DNA of 64,000 nt, from the NCBI GenBank assembly GCA_902775485.1, contig CACYMJ010000009.1, forward strand, positions 39,945 to 103,944. The letters are read 5' to 3'. This document shows positions 51,101-58,892 of this stretch, piece after piece; positions within the stretch are counted from its first letter, which is position 1; every line of letters starts with the position of its first letter. Position numbers and translations under genes: made by a program. A model generated the notes under the pieces. That model did no database searches, was not told the origin of the DNA, and worked only from the letters and a program-made list of their open reading frames with translations. The stretch comes from an uncultured Lachnospiraceae bacterium. GTDB lineage: Bacteria > Bacillota > Clostridia > Lachnospirales > Lachnospiraceae.

Positions 51101-52415
51101 CTCCGCTTGCGGAAAACTTCACAAGTCCGAGATCGTTTGTATATGTTGAAAACCAGAGATTGCTTTCATTATCCTCCATAATGCAGCGGATCCTGGAATC
51201 TTTCAGATATTTGGTCAGCTTATTTGTGACCGGCTCACGGTTTTTGTCCAGAATAACCAGCCCGGAGTCCGTTCCTATATATAACAGATTATTATGGATG
51301 CAGGTGGTGTTGACTGTCCCTGTTTCAATCCCTGCCATTTTTGTAACATCCATAAAATTATTCGTAACAACCTTCATGACACCCTGACGCGATGATGCAA
51401 ACCAGAGATTGCCCTGATAATCCGCCGTCATCATGTCTATGGAATTGTTCATCGGGATATTGTTAAGAACGTGGAACTGATAATCTCCATCTATATATCC
51501 TGCCACGTCTTCGGATGTGATCCATATCCTGCCGCACGCGGATGTAATCCAATATATATTATCGGCAGGATCCACCTTTATCCTTCTCATGGATGAGAGA
51601 GTAAAACCGAAGTCTCCGTAGTATACCACATTACCCTCTGTTCCGAGATATACCTTTCCCGGGTTGTCCGGATCGGCATAAATGGTAGAGATCAGGTCGC
51701 CGCCAAGCTTGTCTGCCGAAAAGTAGTGTACTATCTCTCCGTTTTCAAGACTGAAGATCGCTCCGTCCTTCGTATTTCCGTACACAGTACCCTTTGAGTC
51801 GGCACAAAGCCGTACGATGATATTGCCGTTGATCCTCTCATCATCGATATTTTTTACCCTGCCATCATTATCCACATAAGAAATACCGCCCGTGGATCCT
51901 ATATATATCAGGCCGCTGCCGTCTTCGGCGATCGTGCGAATCGATGAAGAGGACAGTCCGTCCTCATATGTATAGCGGAATATCCTTTCTCCGTCGATCG
52001 CCACAACGCCGTTATCGTTGGTGCCTATCCATACCCTGTTTAAACTGTCTTCATATATACATCTTCCGCTGGTAAGACCTTCCGATGAATCCAGTCTTTC
52101 GAAAACGGAACCGTCATATCTGATGATCCCGCTGTACCCGCCTATCCAGATATATCCGTCAGATGCTGCCATGATATAGTTGGCATCCGACGTGGGAAGT
52201 CCGTTCGTAGCATCATAGATGTCGGATATATATCCGACATCATCCAGCTGTCCGGTGGCCGCATAACCCCCGCCGTTTACGGACAGATGCACTTTCTCGG
52301 CCGACTTTGAATGTTTGTCCGCGCGAACATCAGCAGCATATATATTTACAGTTGTAATGGTCAGCATGCATCCGATGATGCCAGCTGTTAAGATCCTAAC
52401 CGCCCTGTTGCTCAT
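48168..52415 (-). CDS. Propeller hybrid histidine kinase with receiver and Hpt domain
   Basis: The 1415-residue membrane sensor starts with a signal/anchor. About 14 two-component-propeller (Reg_prop) repeats (50-660) follow, then a Y_Y_Y-type beta domain and one helix (about 780-800). The kinase part has the H-box SHEIRTPINTIMG (His near 830), an ATPase domain with GTGLGLDISRRF, a receiver with Asp in VVLLDHMMPG (near 1135) and an Hpt domain with HALKSSARIIG (His near 1283). The phosphorelay likely continues to the double-receiver protein. Kinases of this build are frequent carbohydrate sensors in Bacteroides and rarer in Clostridia. Confidence 0.93.
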   Translation of the reverse strand: MSNRAVRILTAGIIGCMLTITTVNIYAADVRADKHSKSAEKVHLSVNGGGYAATGQLDDVGYISDIYDATNGLPTSDANYIMAASDGYIWIGGYSGIIRYDGSVFERLDSSEGLTSGRCIYEDSLNRVWIGTNDNGVVAIDGERIFRYTYEDGLSSSSIRTIAEDGSGLIYIGSTGGISYVDNDGRVKNIDDERINGNIIVRLCADSKGTVYGNTKDGAIFSLENGEIVHYFSADKLGGDLISTIYADPDNPGKVYLGTEGNVVYYGDFGFTLSSMRRIKVDPADNIYWITSACGRIWITSEDVAGYIDGDYQFHVLNNIPMNNSIDMMTADYQGNLWFASSRQGVMKVVTNNFMDVTKMAGIETGTVNTTCIHNNLLYIGTDSGLVILDKNREPVTNKLTKYLKDSRIRCIMEDNESNLWFSTYTNDLGLVKFSASGDISAYTEKNRMLGNKIRCTAMTDDGAMIVGTNEGVVVFRDGMIKRAYGASNVITNTVFLTVCGGDNGQIYAGSDGDGIYIIGESGTEKIGRADGLTSDVILKIKKDEVTGGYWIITSNSIEYMKNGEIVNIDTFPYNNNFDLFTDDEGNTWVLSSIGVYCVKTEDLLANNISDYKLYDYANGLPGAPTANSFSCIDNDGTLYIAERTGVCSVNLNSFFEHEERVKVGIKSIYCNNERILPTEGDLYTIPAVKGRIQITPAILDYSMTNPLIKVFLEGSEDAGITAEQDKLSSLEFTDLKYGDYTLHIQVLDKSTKSVFQDERFHIIKKPMLSELLIVRVLGALIVALIAGFTVWRFLSGTVISKQYEQIKHAKEEAERANSAKSRFLANMSHEIRTPINTIMGMDEMILREDAKDVPKGYFMSIINYALDIRSASESLLGLINDLLDISKIESGKMHLVEQGYDVADLLRSIVKMIRVKSSEKDLTFDVDIDESIPNRLYGDSGKIKQVVLNLLTNAVKYTEEGGFTLKVTKESEKNERCSLRFSVKDTGIGVKEEDLEKLFTAYERLDEEKNSAIQGTGLGLDISRRFAELMGGKLWCESVYGQGSDFIFTVDQRVEDAAPMGRFVENLDDGAKGPYIPQFVAPDADILVVDDNPMNLAVIKGLLKATKMFVTTASSGEECLDKIKYGSFNVVLLDHMMPGMDGVETVGVIRQDHPDLPVYALTANSTLGEDFYIEKGFTGYLAKPIDSKALELAIMKHLPEEMMQKPRREDAVEDMDTLPDDMKWISEVEGISVDDGIRNSGGVSSFISSLHLFLDTLDDASEVIEKAHGEKDIRLYTVKVHALKSSARIIGATDLSELARRLEEAGNKEDLGFIDSNTGRLLDDYRAFKEKLSALNDKSDEEGKEPIPEDELADAYAALAELIPQMDYDSVEMIVDNLKGYALPVEDAAKIADLEKMMKTLDWDSMAQLLGIEI

Positions 52416-52433
52416 TCTTTACAACAGCCTCCG

Positions 52434-54575
52434 TTAAAGCTCGGGATTATATTTCTTAAGTACTTCTCTTACTCTGTCAAGGTTATCCATAAATGCTTCC
52501 ACACACTTCGGATCGAACTGGGTGCCCGAACCTTCCACAATGATGCCGACAGCCTTTTCAAACGGGAAAGCGGGCTTGTATACTCTCGGAGATGCCAGCG
52601 CATCAAATACATCTGCAACTGCCATGACTCTTGCCGATAACGGAATGACCTCACCATGCAGTTTTTCCGGATATCCTTTTCCGTCCCACCGCTCATGGTG
52701 ATAGGCCGCCATGTTACGTGCTTCCTTCAGATAATTCTCTCCCTGAAGAGTGTTTATTGCCTTTTCTATGATCTTCTTGCCGGCAGTAGTATGCGTCTTC
52801 ATGATCTCATACTCCTCATCGGTAAGTTTTCCGGGCTTGTTAAGGATCGTATCCGATATGTTGATCTTTCCGACATCATGAAGGGGCGCGGACATTTCAA
52901 CATCCGTTATATAATTGGGCGTGATCTTCTGTATGTAATATCCCTTTTCCTTAAGCCCTTCCAGTATTATCCGGACATACGCCGCAGTCTTCTGGATATG
53001 GGCACCGGTATCGGAGTCCCTGTTCTCGACCATATCCGCCATTGTAACGATAAGGCCGTTCTGCATTTTTGCCGTTGCGGCCGCGTAGTGTCTTACGCTT
53101 CTGACCTGCTCCGCCATATCCGTTGCCATCTTGCATATAGACTTATACAGTTCCTCAACCTCATCATCCGTACGTATATCCAGTTCCCGGATCGTTTTTA
53201 CACTGTTATCGAGTGTTTTCTGATCATCACTGTTGACGGCAAATTCTTTTGTACGCTTCGTCATGCTTCCGATCGGATAAACGAGATTATATCTTGATAT
53301 CCACATGCCGTAGCCGAGCACCATCGTAAAGAAACCGGAAAAGATCAGCAATGTTTTGATAAGGAAATTGCCCACATAATCCGAGAGATACTTCATCGAT
53401 ACATCCGCAGCGGCATAGCATGTTGTTTTTCCTCTGGAATTTCTGATCGGATAGTATGCCGTCACGACCCATCCGGAAATATCGTTCGACTCTATCGGCT
53501 CGATCTCTTCTCCCGCAAACAGCTTGGGAAGATACGGTTCAAAAGCAGCTTCGAAATCAGCTTTTTCTCCCGGCTCATATGCGGGAGTATCTTCCGTGTC
53601 CAGATCGAACACGAAATAGCATCCGTCCTTGGCTATTTTTACGACATACAGATACTCTACACCCCTGCTGTTTTCCTTGATACTGTACATCATATCCCTG
53701 ATCTCGTTGTATCCGGGAGCCTTTTCGCCTTCTCTTAAAAATTCATCGATCCTGTCTGCATCAACTACCTTGGAGACCAGTTTTGCCGCATTTATCGCAT
53801 TCTCGGTATATTCCGTTTTGGTATTGGAATAATTTATCTGTATACTGATCCAGGCCATCGCAAACGTCAGAATGATGGCCGCAAGGACTATCATTCGCGT
53901 CATCTTCCCTTTAAGGGAATGCCTTTTTTCTCTTTCGTTTTTTCCGGCTACTTCCTTTATCTCATTATCGGGAAGAGGTTTCTGTCTCCATGAGCTGGCC
54001 CATATTGAATTCCGTATGTTTTCGGGCAGAAAATGGATCGCGACAAGTGAGAGTGCCACCATAAGGCCCTTATCGATAACATTGTATCCGGTATTTACCA
54101 GAACGGATGCGAAGAAATAACCGGTCGGGCTCCTGCTTATCATTTTTGAAGCTTCGATAACGTCAAAGAACTGCGGTCCTCCGAGAAGGAACCACTGCAG
54201 GAGGATCCCCAGTACCCCGGCAACAAGTGCCAGACTGAGTATGAACAATATGATCCGCGAGATCTTCTTGTATTTCTTGCGATAATAAAACCATGACGCC
54301 ATAATGGCTATCATGACGCTTATAAAAGTGTAATACAGGGCGTTTTCGTTAAAGACACTGCACAGGATGTTCGTCGCAACGCCGGTGACCATTGCCGGAA
54401 GCACTCCGGCCAGCATCGCTACACCTATTGTTCCTGCGGTATCGAAATAGAAAGGAAGTTTTGTTTTATATGCGATAAAAGAAAGGAGAAAATTGACCGC
54501 GATACCGATAACCATCGCCCATCTTCTTCTCCTGACATTAATATCTTTCCTGTGTATCTGACCCTTATGATTCAT
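52434..54575 (-). CDS. Membrane sensor HD-GYP phosphodiesterase
   Basis: The 713-residue protein has an N-terminal multi-helix domain (about 20-185) and a second helix pair enclosing an extracellular sensor domain (about 250-395, YLYVVKIAKDGCYFVFDLDT). A HAMP-like linker is followed by a complete HD-GYP domain (HDVGKINISD near 566, HHERWDGKGYP near 630). It should degrade c-di-GMP in response to an outside signal. It heads the operon with the hybrid kinase 18 nt downstream. Confidence 0.92.
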   Translation of the reverse strand: MNHKGQIHRKDINVRRRRWAMVIGIAVNFLLSFIAYKTKLPFYFDTAGTIGVAMLAGVLPAMVTGVATNILCSVFNENALYYTFISVMIAIMASWFYYRKKYKKISRIILFILSLALVAGVLGILLQWFLLGGPQFFDVIEASKMISRSPTGYFFASVLVNTGYNVIDKGLMVALSLVAIHFLPENIRNSIWASSWRQKPLPDNEIKEVAGKNEREKRHSLKGKMTRMIVLAAIILTFAMAWISIQINYSNTKTEYTENAINAAKLVSKVVDADRIDEFLREGEKAPGYNEIRDMMYSIKENSRGVEYLYVVKIAKDGCYFVFDLDTEDTPAYEPGEKADFEAAFEPYLPKLFAGEEIEPIESNDISGWVVTAYYPIRNSRGKTTCYAAADVSMKYLSDYVGNFLIKTLLIFSGFFTMVLGYGMWISRYNLVYPIGSMTKRTKEFAVNSDDQKTLDNSVKTIRELDIRTDDEVEELYKSICKMATDMAEQVRSVRHYAAATAKMQNGLIVTMADMVENRDSDTGAHIQKTAAYVRIILEGLKEKGYYIQKITPNYITDVEMSAPLHDVGKINISDTILNKPGKLTDEEYEIMKTHTTAGKKIIEKAINTLQGENYLKEARNMAAYHHERWDGKGYPEKLHGEVIPLSARVMAVADVFDALASPRVYKPAFPFEKAVGIIVEGSGTQFDPKCVEAFMDNLDRVREVLKKYNPEL

Positions 54576-54615
54576 ATTCCCCTCCGGGAAGGTAAACTAT
54601 CCCAATATCTGTATC

Positions 54616-54644
54616 ATTATAAGATATCCTATCCCGAAAAGCAA
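54616..54644 (-). promoter_or_regulatory. Promoter of the signalling operon
   Basis: TTGCTT (54639-54644), 17 nt, TATAAT (54616-54621), about 40 nt before the ATG at 54575; GGAGGGG is the ribosome site. Confidence 0.75.
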
Positions 54645-54648
54645 TAAA

Positions 54649-55518
54649 TCACGTTATTCGATCCCTTGTCAGAATATCCGCAAGCAGCGCAAACAGATCA
54701 AGGTCAAGCTGCTCTCCTCTTACTGTGGGAGACAGCCCGGCAGCGACGAGCGCCTCACCCATCCTCTCTTTGGAAATATTAAGCTGTGAATTGCCTACCG
54801 CATTAACAAGCGTTTTCCTTCTCTGGTTAAACGCCGCCCGTATAAGCGCAAACATCAGCTTTTCATCCGATACGCGTACCGGAGGCTCTTTTCTGACCGT
54901 CAACCGGATAACGCACGATCCGACCTTTGGGCGTGGCATAAAACAGTTCGGAGGCACGTTTGCCGCTATATACGTCTTCGCATAGTACCCGACAGCCAAT
55001 GAGAGTGCCCCGTAATCTTTTGTTCCCGGCCCGGCCTGCATTCTCATGGCAACTTCCTTCTGCACCATGATCGTTATATTGTCAACCGGAAGCCTCTTTT
55101 CAAGCAGCTCCATTATGATGGGTGTCGTGATATAGTACGGAAGGTTCGCTACAACCTTCACGGTCATACCGAAAAATTCCTCGGCAATAAGCTCCCGAAG
55201 GTCGATCTTCATAACATCCGCGTTGACTGTCCTGACATTATCGTATCCAGACAGGGTCTCCTCCAGGATCGGGATCAGCTGCCTGTCTATCTCAATCGCA
55301 ACCACCTTTGCGGCTCGTTCGCACAGTAACTGGGTCATCGTTCCTATACCCGGGCCGATCTCTATAACACCGTCGTTTTTTGTAATATTCGCCGCATCGA
55401 TTATCTTGTCAAGAACATGGGAATCTATGAGAAAGTTCTGACCGAACCTCTTCTGAAACGAAAAACCGTATTTTTTTATTATGCCGGCCGTACCGGCTGC
55501 ATTACTAAGATCAGACAT
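54649..55518 (-). CDS. rsmA: 16S rRNA dimethyladenosine transferase RsmA (KsgA)
   Basis: The 289-residue SAM methyltransferase dimethylates two adjacent adenines near the 3' end of 16S rRNA. Motifs are QNFLIDSHVLDKI, EIGPGIGTMTQLL (SAM) and NLPYYITTPIIM (catalytic). The C-terminal domain has KVGSCVIRL. It follows tatD with a 1 nt gap, a common Firmicutes pair. Confidence 0.96.
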   Translation of the reverse strand: MSDLSNAAGTAGIIKKYGFSFQKRFGQNFLIDSHVLDKIIDAANITKNDGVIEIGPGIGTMTQLLCERAAKVVAIEIDRQLIPILEETLSGYDNVRTVNADVMKIDLRELIAEEFFGMTVKVVANLPYYITTPIIMELLEKRLPVDNITIMVQKEVAMRMQAGPGTKDYGALSLAVGYYAKTYIAANVPPNCFMPRPKVGSCVIRLTVRKEPPVRVSDEKLMFALIRAAFNQRRKTLVNAVGNSQLNISKERMGEALVAAGLSPTVRGEQLDLDLFALLADILTRDRIT

Positions 55519-55519
55519 A

Positions 55520-56284
55520 TCACTTACCGAATATCCTTACAGCATTCTCATATGTTACGCTCTCAACTTCTTCAGCCGTCACACCCTTTATTGTGGCTAT
55601 CGCTTCGACTATATAGGGAAGATACTCCGATGAATTGCGTCCTCCCCTCATCGGTACCGGAGCCAGATAAGGCGAATCCGTCTCAGTGACTATCCTGTCA
55701 AGCGGCACATACTCCACGACTTCCTTAAGCTTTTTGGCATTCTTAAATGTTACCACTCCGCCGACTCCAATATAAAAACCGAGATCCAGATACTGCTTTG
55801 CGACCTGTGTTCCATACGAAAAACAATGAACTATACCGCCGACAGTTTCCGCCTGTGTATCCTTTACAATGTTCAGCGTATCCTCAGCCGCATCTCTTGA
55901 ATGTATAACGATCGGAAGTCCTGCCTTCTTTGCCAGATCGATCTGTCTTATGAACCACTTCTTCTGGATCTTGCGTTCCGGCTCATCCCAATAATAATCC
56001 AGACCGATCTCTCCTATTGCGACAACATTGTCATCTTTAGCATATTCCTCAAGAACTGCCATATCATCTTCCGTAAGATCTTTGGTCTCTTCAGGATGAA
56101 CTCCTATTGCGGCATATATATCAGGATACTCACGCGCGAGCATCAGACTTGTCTTGCTGCTTTTTATCGATGATCCGATATTTACGATCTTCCCGATGCC
56201 TGCATCAAATGTACGCCTTATAGCCTCATCACGGTCATCGTCAAAGGCTTTGTCGTCAAAATGTGTGTGCGTTTCGTATATCAA
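55520..56284 (-). CDS. tatD: TatD-family metal-dependent hydrolase
   Basis: The 254-residue TIM-barrel enzyme begins with the metal motif ETHTHFDDKAF. It contains GVHPEETKDL, GEIGLDYYW, VIHSRDAAEDT and ETDSPYLAPVPMRGGRNSS, the TatD/YcfH signatures. It is probably a 3'-5' DNase or D-aminoacyl-type hydrolase; exact substrate is uncertain. Confidence 0.95.
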   Translation of the reverse strand: MIYETHTHFDDKAFDDDRDEAIRRTFDAGIGKIVNIGSSIKSSKTSLMLAREYPDIYAAIGVHPEETKDLTEDDMAVLEEYAKDDNVVAIGEIGLDYYWDEPERKIQKKWFIRQIDLAKKAGLPIVIHSRDAAEDTLNIVKDTQAETVGGIVHCFSYGTQVAKQYLDLGFYIGVGGVVTFKNAKKLKEVVEYVPLDRIVTETDSPYLAPVPMRGGRNSSEYLPYIVEAIATIKGVTAEEVESVTYENAVRIFGK

Positions 56285-56318
56285 ACCCTAAAACTCCCTT
56301 TTTTTCGATAAAAAATCC

Positions 56319-56347
56319 TTGCAATTCAAAAAACATTATAATATAAT
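56319..56347 (+). promoter_or_regulatory. Promoter of the tRNA-Lys/tRNA-Pro unit
   Basis: TTGCAA (56319-56324), 17 nt, TATAAT (56342-56347), 23 nt before the tRNA-Lys. Confidence 0.8.
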
Positions 56348-56370
56348 AGCACTTGCGTTACAAATAGGGA

Positions 56371-56443
56371 GCGCGATTAGCTCAGTTGGTAGAGCACCTG
56401 ACTCTTAATCAGGGTGTCCAGGGTTCGAGCCCCTGATCGCGCA
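56371..56443 (+). tRNA. tRNA-Lys (CTT)
   Basis: 73 nt cloverleaf with acceptor GCGCGAT/ATCGCGC, anticodon arm CCTGA-CTCTTAA-TCAGG and discriminator A; CCA is not encoded. Confidence 0.96.
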
Positions 56444-56521
56444 TTAAGGCCTCAGTTTTGCTTTTGTGCGGAATTGGGGTTTTATTATCAGAAAGGTGTG
56501 CCGGTCCTTTCTGTCTGCAAT

Positions 56522-56595
<74 letters not shown>

Positions 56596-56604
56596 CGCAT
56601 AAAT

Positions 56605-56636
56605 AATGCCGGAAACCAAATGGTTTCCGGCATTTG
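56605..56636. terminator. Shared terminator of the tRNA unit and the small peptide gene
   Basis: A 14 bp perfect stem AATGCCGGAAACCA/TGGTTTCCGGCATT lies between converging units; T-runs are short, so it may rely on stem strength. Confidence 0.75.
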
Positions 56637-56637
56637 T

Positions 56638-56856
56638 CTAGATCGTCTTACAGGTTTTCAGAAACGATACCGCATCAGGTTTATATCCCGCTATCTGCCA
56701 CTGGGTAAACAGATCTTCAAGTTCCGTTCCGGTAAGATTCTTTCGATCGAGCTTAAGCTCATCCCATGCTTTTTCGAATTCTTCCTTCTTTAAGTCTTCA
56801 AACTCAGCCGTACCACCGCTGACTTTTTTAAGCATTCCTTCATTGATCTTGTTCAT
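56638..56856 (-). CDS. Small peptide with double-glycine-type leader
   Basis: The 72-residue product begins MNKINEGMLKKVSGG, which fits double-glycine leaders of bacteriocin/pheromone-type peptides cut by peptidase-containing ABC exporters. The 57-residue remainder is acidic and helical (EEFEKAWDELKLDRKNLTG) with one Cys. GGAGATAAG precedes the ATG. No exporter, immunity or modification gene is near, so it may be an orphan secreted peptide or just resemble one. Confidence 0.68.
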   Translation of the reverse strand: MNKINEGMLKKVSGGTAEFEDLKKEEFEKAWDELKLDRKNLTGTELEDLFTQWQIAGYKPDAVSFLKTCKTI

Positions 56857-56936
56857 GTCTTATCTCCTTCCATATTCTGCCTGTCCGATGTTACTGTTAT
56901 ATAACAGTTTCCGTCACAGTTTCGTCACTGACAGCC

Positions 56937-57959
56937 TCAGACCCTGATCCTGTCCTTTGCCTCCTCAAGTTCATCTATGACCCGGTCGCAGAATTCATCA
57001 AATTCCGGATCCGGTACCTGACACTCCGGATGAGACAGACAGTATTCTATAGTCTTTCGGATGCCCTGATCGAACCGTGTCGTGCATTCGAACCCCGGAA
57101 CGATCCTCTTTATCTTACTGTTGTCGAATATGACCGAATTGGACTTGTCCCCGAGAAGAGATCCGAAATAATCATAATCACTGACCGATGCGAGGAATTC
57201 CGAAGATACATAATAAGGAATGAAATCAACATCCAGTGCATCTGCTATAGCCTCATATATCTGATTCCACGTAAGTGTCTCATCACTCGTGATCTGGAAA
57301 CTCTCACCTATGGCATGCACATTTGCCATTAGACCGACAAATCCTTTTGCAAAATCCTCATTAAATGTCATTGTCCACAATGAAGTGCCGTCGCCGTGAA
57401 CAAGAACGGGCTTGCCCTCAAGCATCCTCTTTATGACCTGCCAGCTGCCACATTTTCCGTGAACACCCAGAGGTACACTTCTAACATCATATGTGTGGCT
57501 CGGGCGGACGATCGTAACGGGAAATCCCTCCTTTTCATACATATCCATCAGAAACGCTTCACTTACTATCTTGTTCCTTGAATATTCCCAGAACGGATTG
57601 GCAAGGGACGTTCCTTCCGTTATGACATGGCTCCTGCACGGCTTGTTGTATGCCGATGCCGAACTGATATAGATATACTGGCCGCATCTGCCGCGAAACA
57701 GCCTATGATCACGTTCAACCTGGTCTGGAGTAAACCCTATGAAATCGCACACACAGTCAAACCGCATTCCCTCAAGAGCTTCTTCAACCCGGTCTTCATC
57801 GTTTATGTCGGCATTGATGATGCGTACATTATCCGGAACCTCATCGGATCTGCTTCCCCTGTTTATAAGAAAAAGCTCCCAGTTCGGATCGTTTGCCACG
57901 GCTTTTGTGATCGCCATGGATATCGTTCCCGTACCACCGATGAACAACGCTCTTTGCAT
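56937..57959 (-). CDS. Atypical NAD-dependent epimerase/dehydratase (extended SDR)
   Basis: The 340-residue Rossmann protein has FIGGTGTIS (dinucleotide loop), INRGSRSDEVP, ISSASAYN and the YSRNK catalytic Tyr/Lys pair. It resembles CSP41-like/atypical SDRs acting on sugar nucleotides, but no substrate can be assigned. It is the last gene of the six-gene operon, 21 nt after the OmpA-like gene. Confidence 0.88.
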   Translation of the reverse strand: MQRALFIGGTGTISMAITKAVANDPNWELFLINRGSRSDEVPDNVRIINADINDEDRVEEALEGMRFDCVCDFIGFTPDQVERDHRLFRGRCGQYIYISSASAYNKPCRSHVITEGTSLANPFWEYSRNKIVSEAFLMDMYEKEGFPVTIVRPSHTYDVRSVPLGVHGKCGSWQVIKRMLEGKPVLVHGDGTSLWTMTFNEDFAKGFVGLMANVHAIGESFQITSDETLTWNQIYEAIADALDVDFIPYYVSSEFLASVSDYDYFGSLLGDKSNSVIFDNSKIKRIVPGFECTTRFDQGIRKTIEYCLSHPECQVPDPEFDEFCDRVIDELEEAKDRIRV

Positions 57960-57980
57960 ATCCTACCTCCCTTGAAAAGC

Positions 57981-58892
57981 TTATCTTCCCGACGTTTCGT
58001 TAAGTATCTCCATCATTTCCCTGATCATCTCTTCATCCCTCAGGCGGAACATGATCTCAACACGCCTGGATGCAGCCGCATCGACGCTTCCGTCACTTTT
58101 GAGTATAGGCTCGCTGAATGATTTTCCGACTGTGGAAAGAACCTTTTCAAGTTCATCCTTTTCCCTGTCCGTCAGAAAATCGCTGTTTTTGCGCGTACAA
58201 TAATTGGCAACCGAATAAGCTCTCTGCTGTGACAGTTCCAGATTTGACAGATAATCCCCGTCCGTATCCGTATGTCCTTCTATGACTATCTCGGATATAT
58301 ACTTGTTGTACTTCGGACTCAGAAGGATCTTAAGATATCGGGGCATGAACTCGGCCAGAAAGTCCTGACCTCCTGATTTTAATGTGGATTTGTTGTACTC
58401 AAACAGGATATTTGAGTCCATGGAAATAGCACCGGTCTTCTCATCAACCGCAATGCTGAGCGATGAATGTTCAAACTCGTTTCTGAGCGCCTCTATAAGT
58501 TCACTCCTGATACCGATGATATTATCAAGTTTTGCCTGCTGCTCACCCATCAGCTGCTCAAGCTCTTTGAGAAGCTGGCTCTGTTCCTCCAGCTTTCTCT
58601 GCTGTGCCAGAAGTTCCCCTTCCTGTTCGGACAGCTTCAGCTCCTGTGCGTTTAATTTGGCACCCTGTTCTTCAATGGTGAGCCTCTCGTTTTCAAGCTC
58701 CTCCGACTGGATGATGAGTTCCTGTTCTTTTCCGGCAAGTTCATTCTGCTTCTGATCGTACATTACCTTTGAACGCAGAACGGTAAGGGATATGATCAGG
58801 ACAAAACACAGAAGGAGTCCTGCCATCATATCCGAATAAGACAGCCAGTATGAAGTTTCCTCATCTCTTCTTCGGCTGTTTACACGTCTCAT
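57981..58892 (-). CDS. MotB/OmpA-like protein (ZorB-type)
   Basis: The 303-residue protein has one N-terminal helix with the ion-channel Asp in YWLSYSDMMAGLLLCFVLII. A long coiled coil follows (about 50-125), then an OmpA-type peptidoglycan-binding domain (about 150-290) with IEGHTDTDGDYLSNLELSQQ. It would form the stator with the MotA/ExbB-like protein, whose stop overlaps its start. Not near flagellar genes. Zorya ZorB has the same build, but Zorya effectors are not adjacent. Confidence 0.88.
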   Translation of the reverse strand: MRRVNSRRRDEETSYWLSYSDMMAGLLLCFVLIISLTVLRSKVMYDQKQNELAGKEQELIIQSEELENERLTIEEQGAKLNAQELKLSEQEGELLAQQRKLEEQSQLLKELEQLMGEQQAKLDNIIGIRSELIEALRNEFEHSSLSIAVDEKTGAISMDSNILFEYNKSTLKSGGQDFLAEFMPRYLKILLSPKYNKYISEIVIEGHTDTDGDYLSNLELSQQRAYSVANYCTRKNSDFLTDREKDELEKVLSTVGKSFSEPILKSDGSVDAAASRRVEIMFRLRDEEMIREMMEILNETSGR

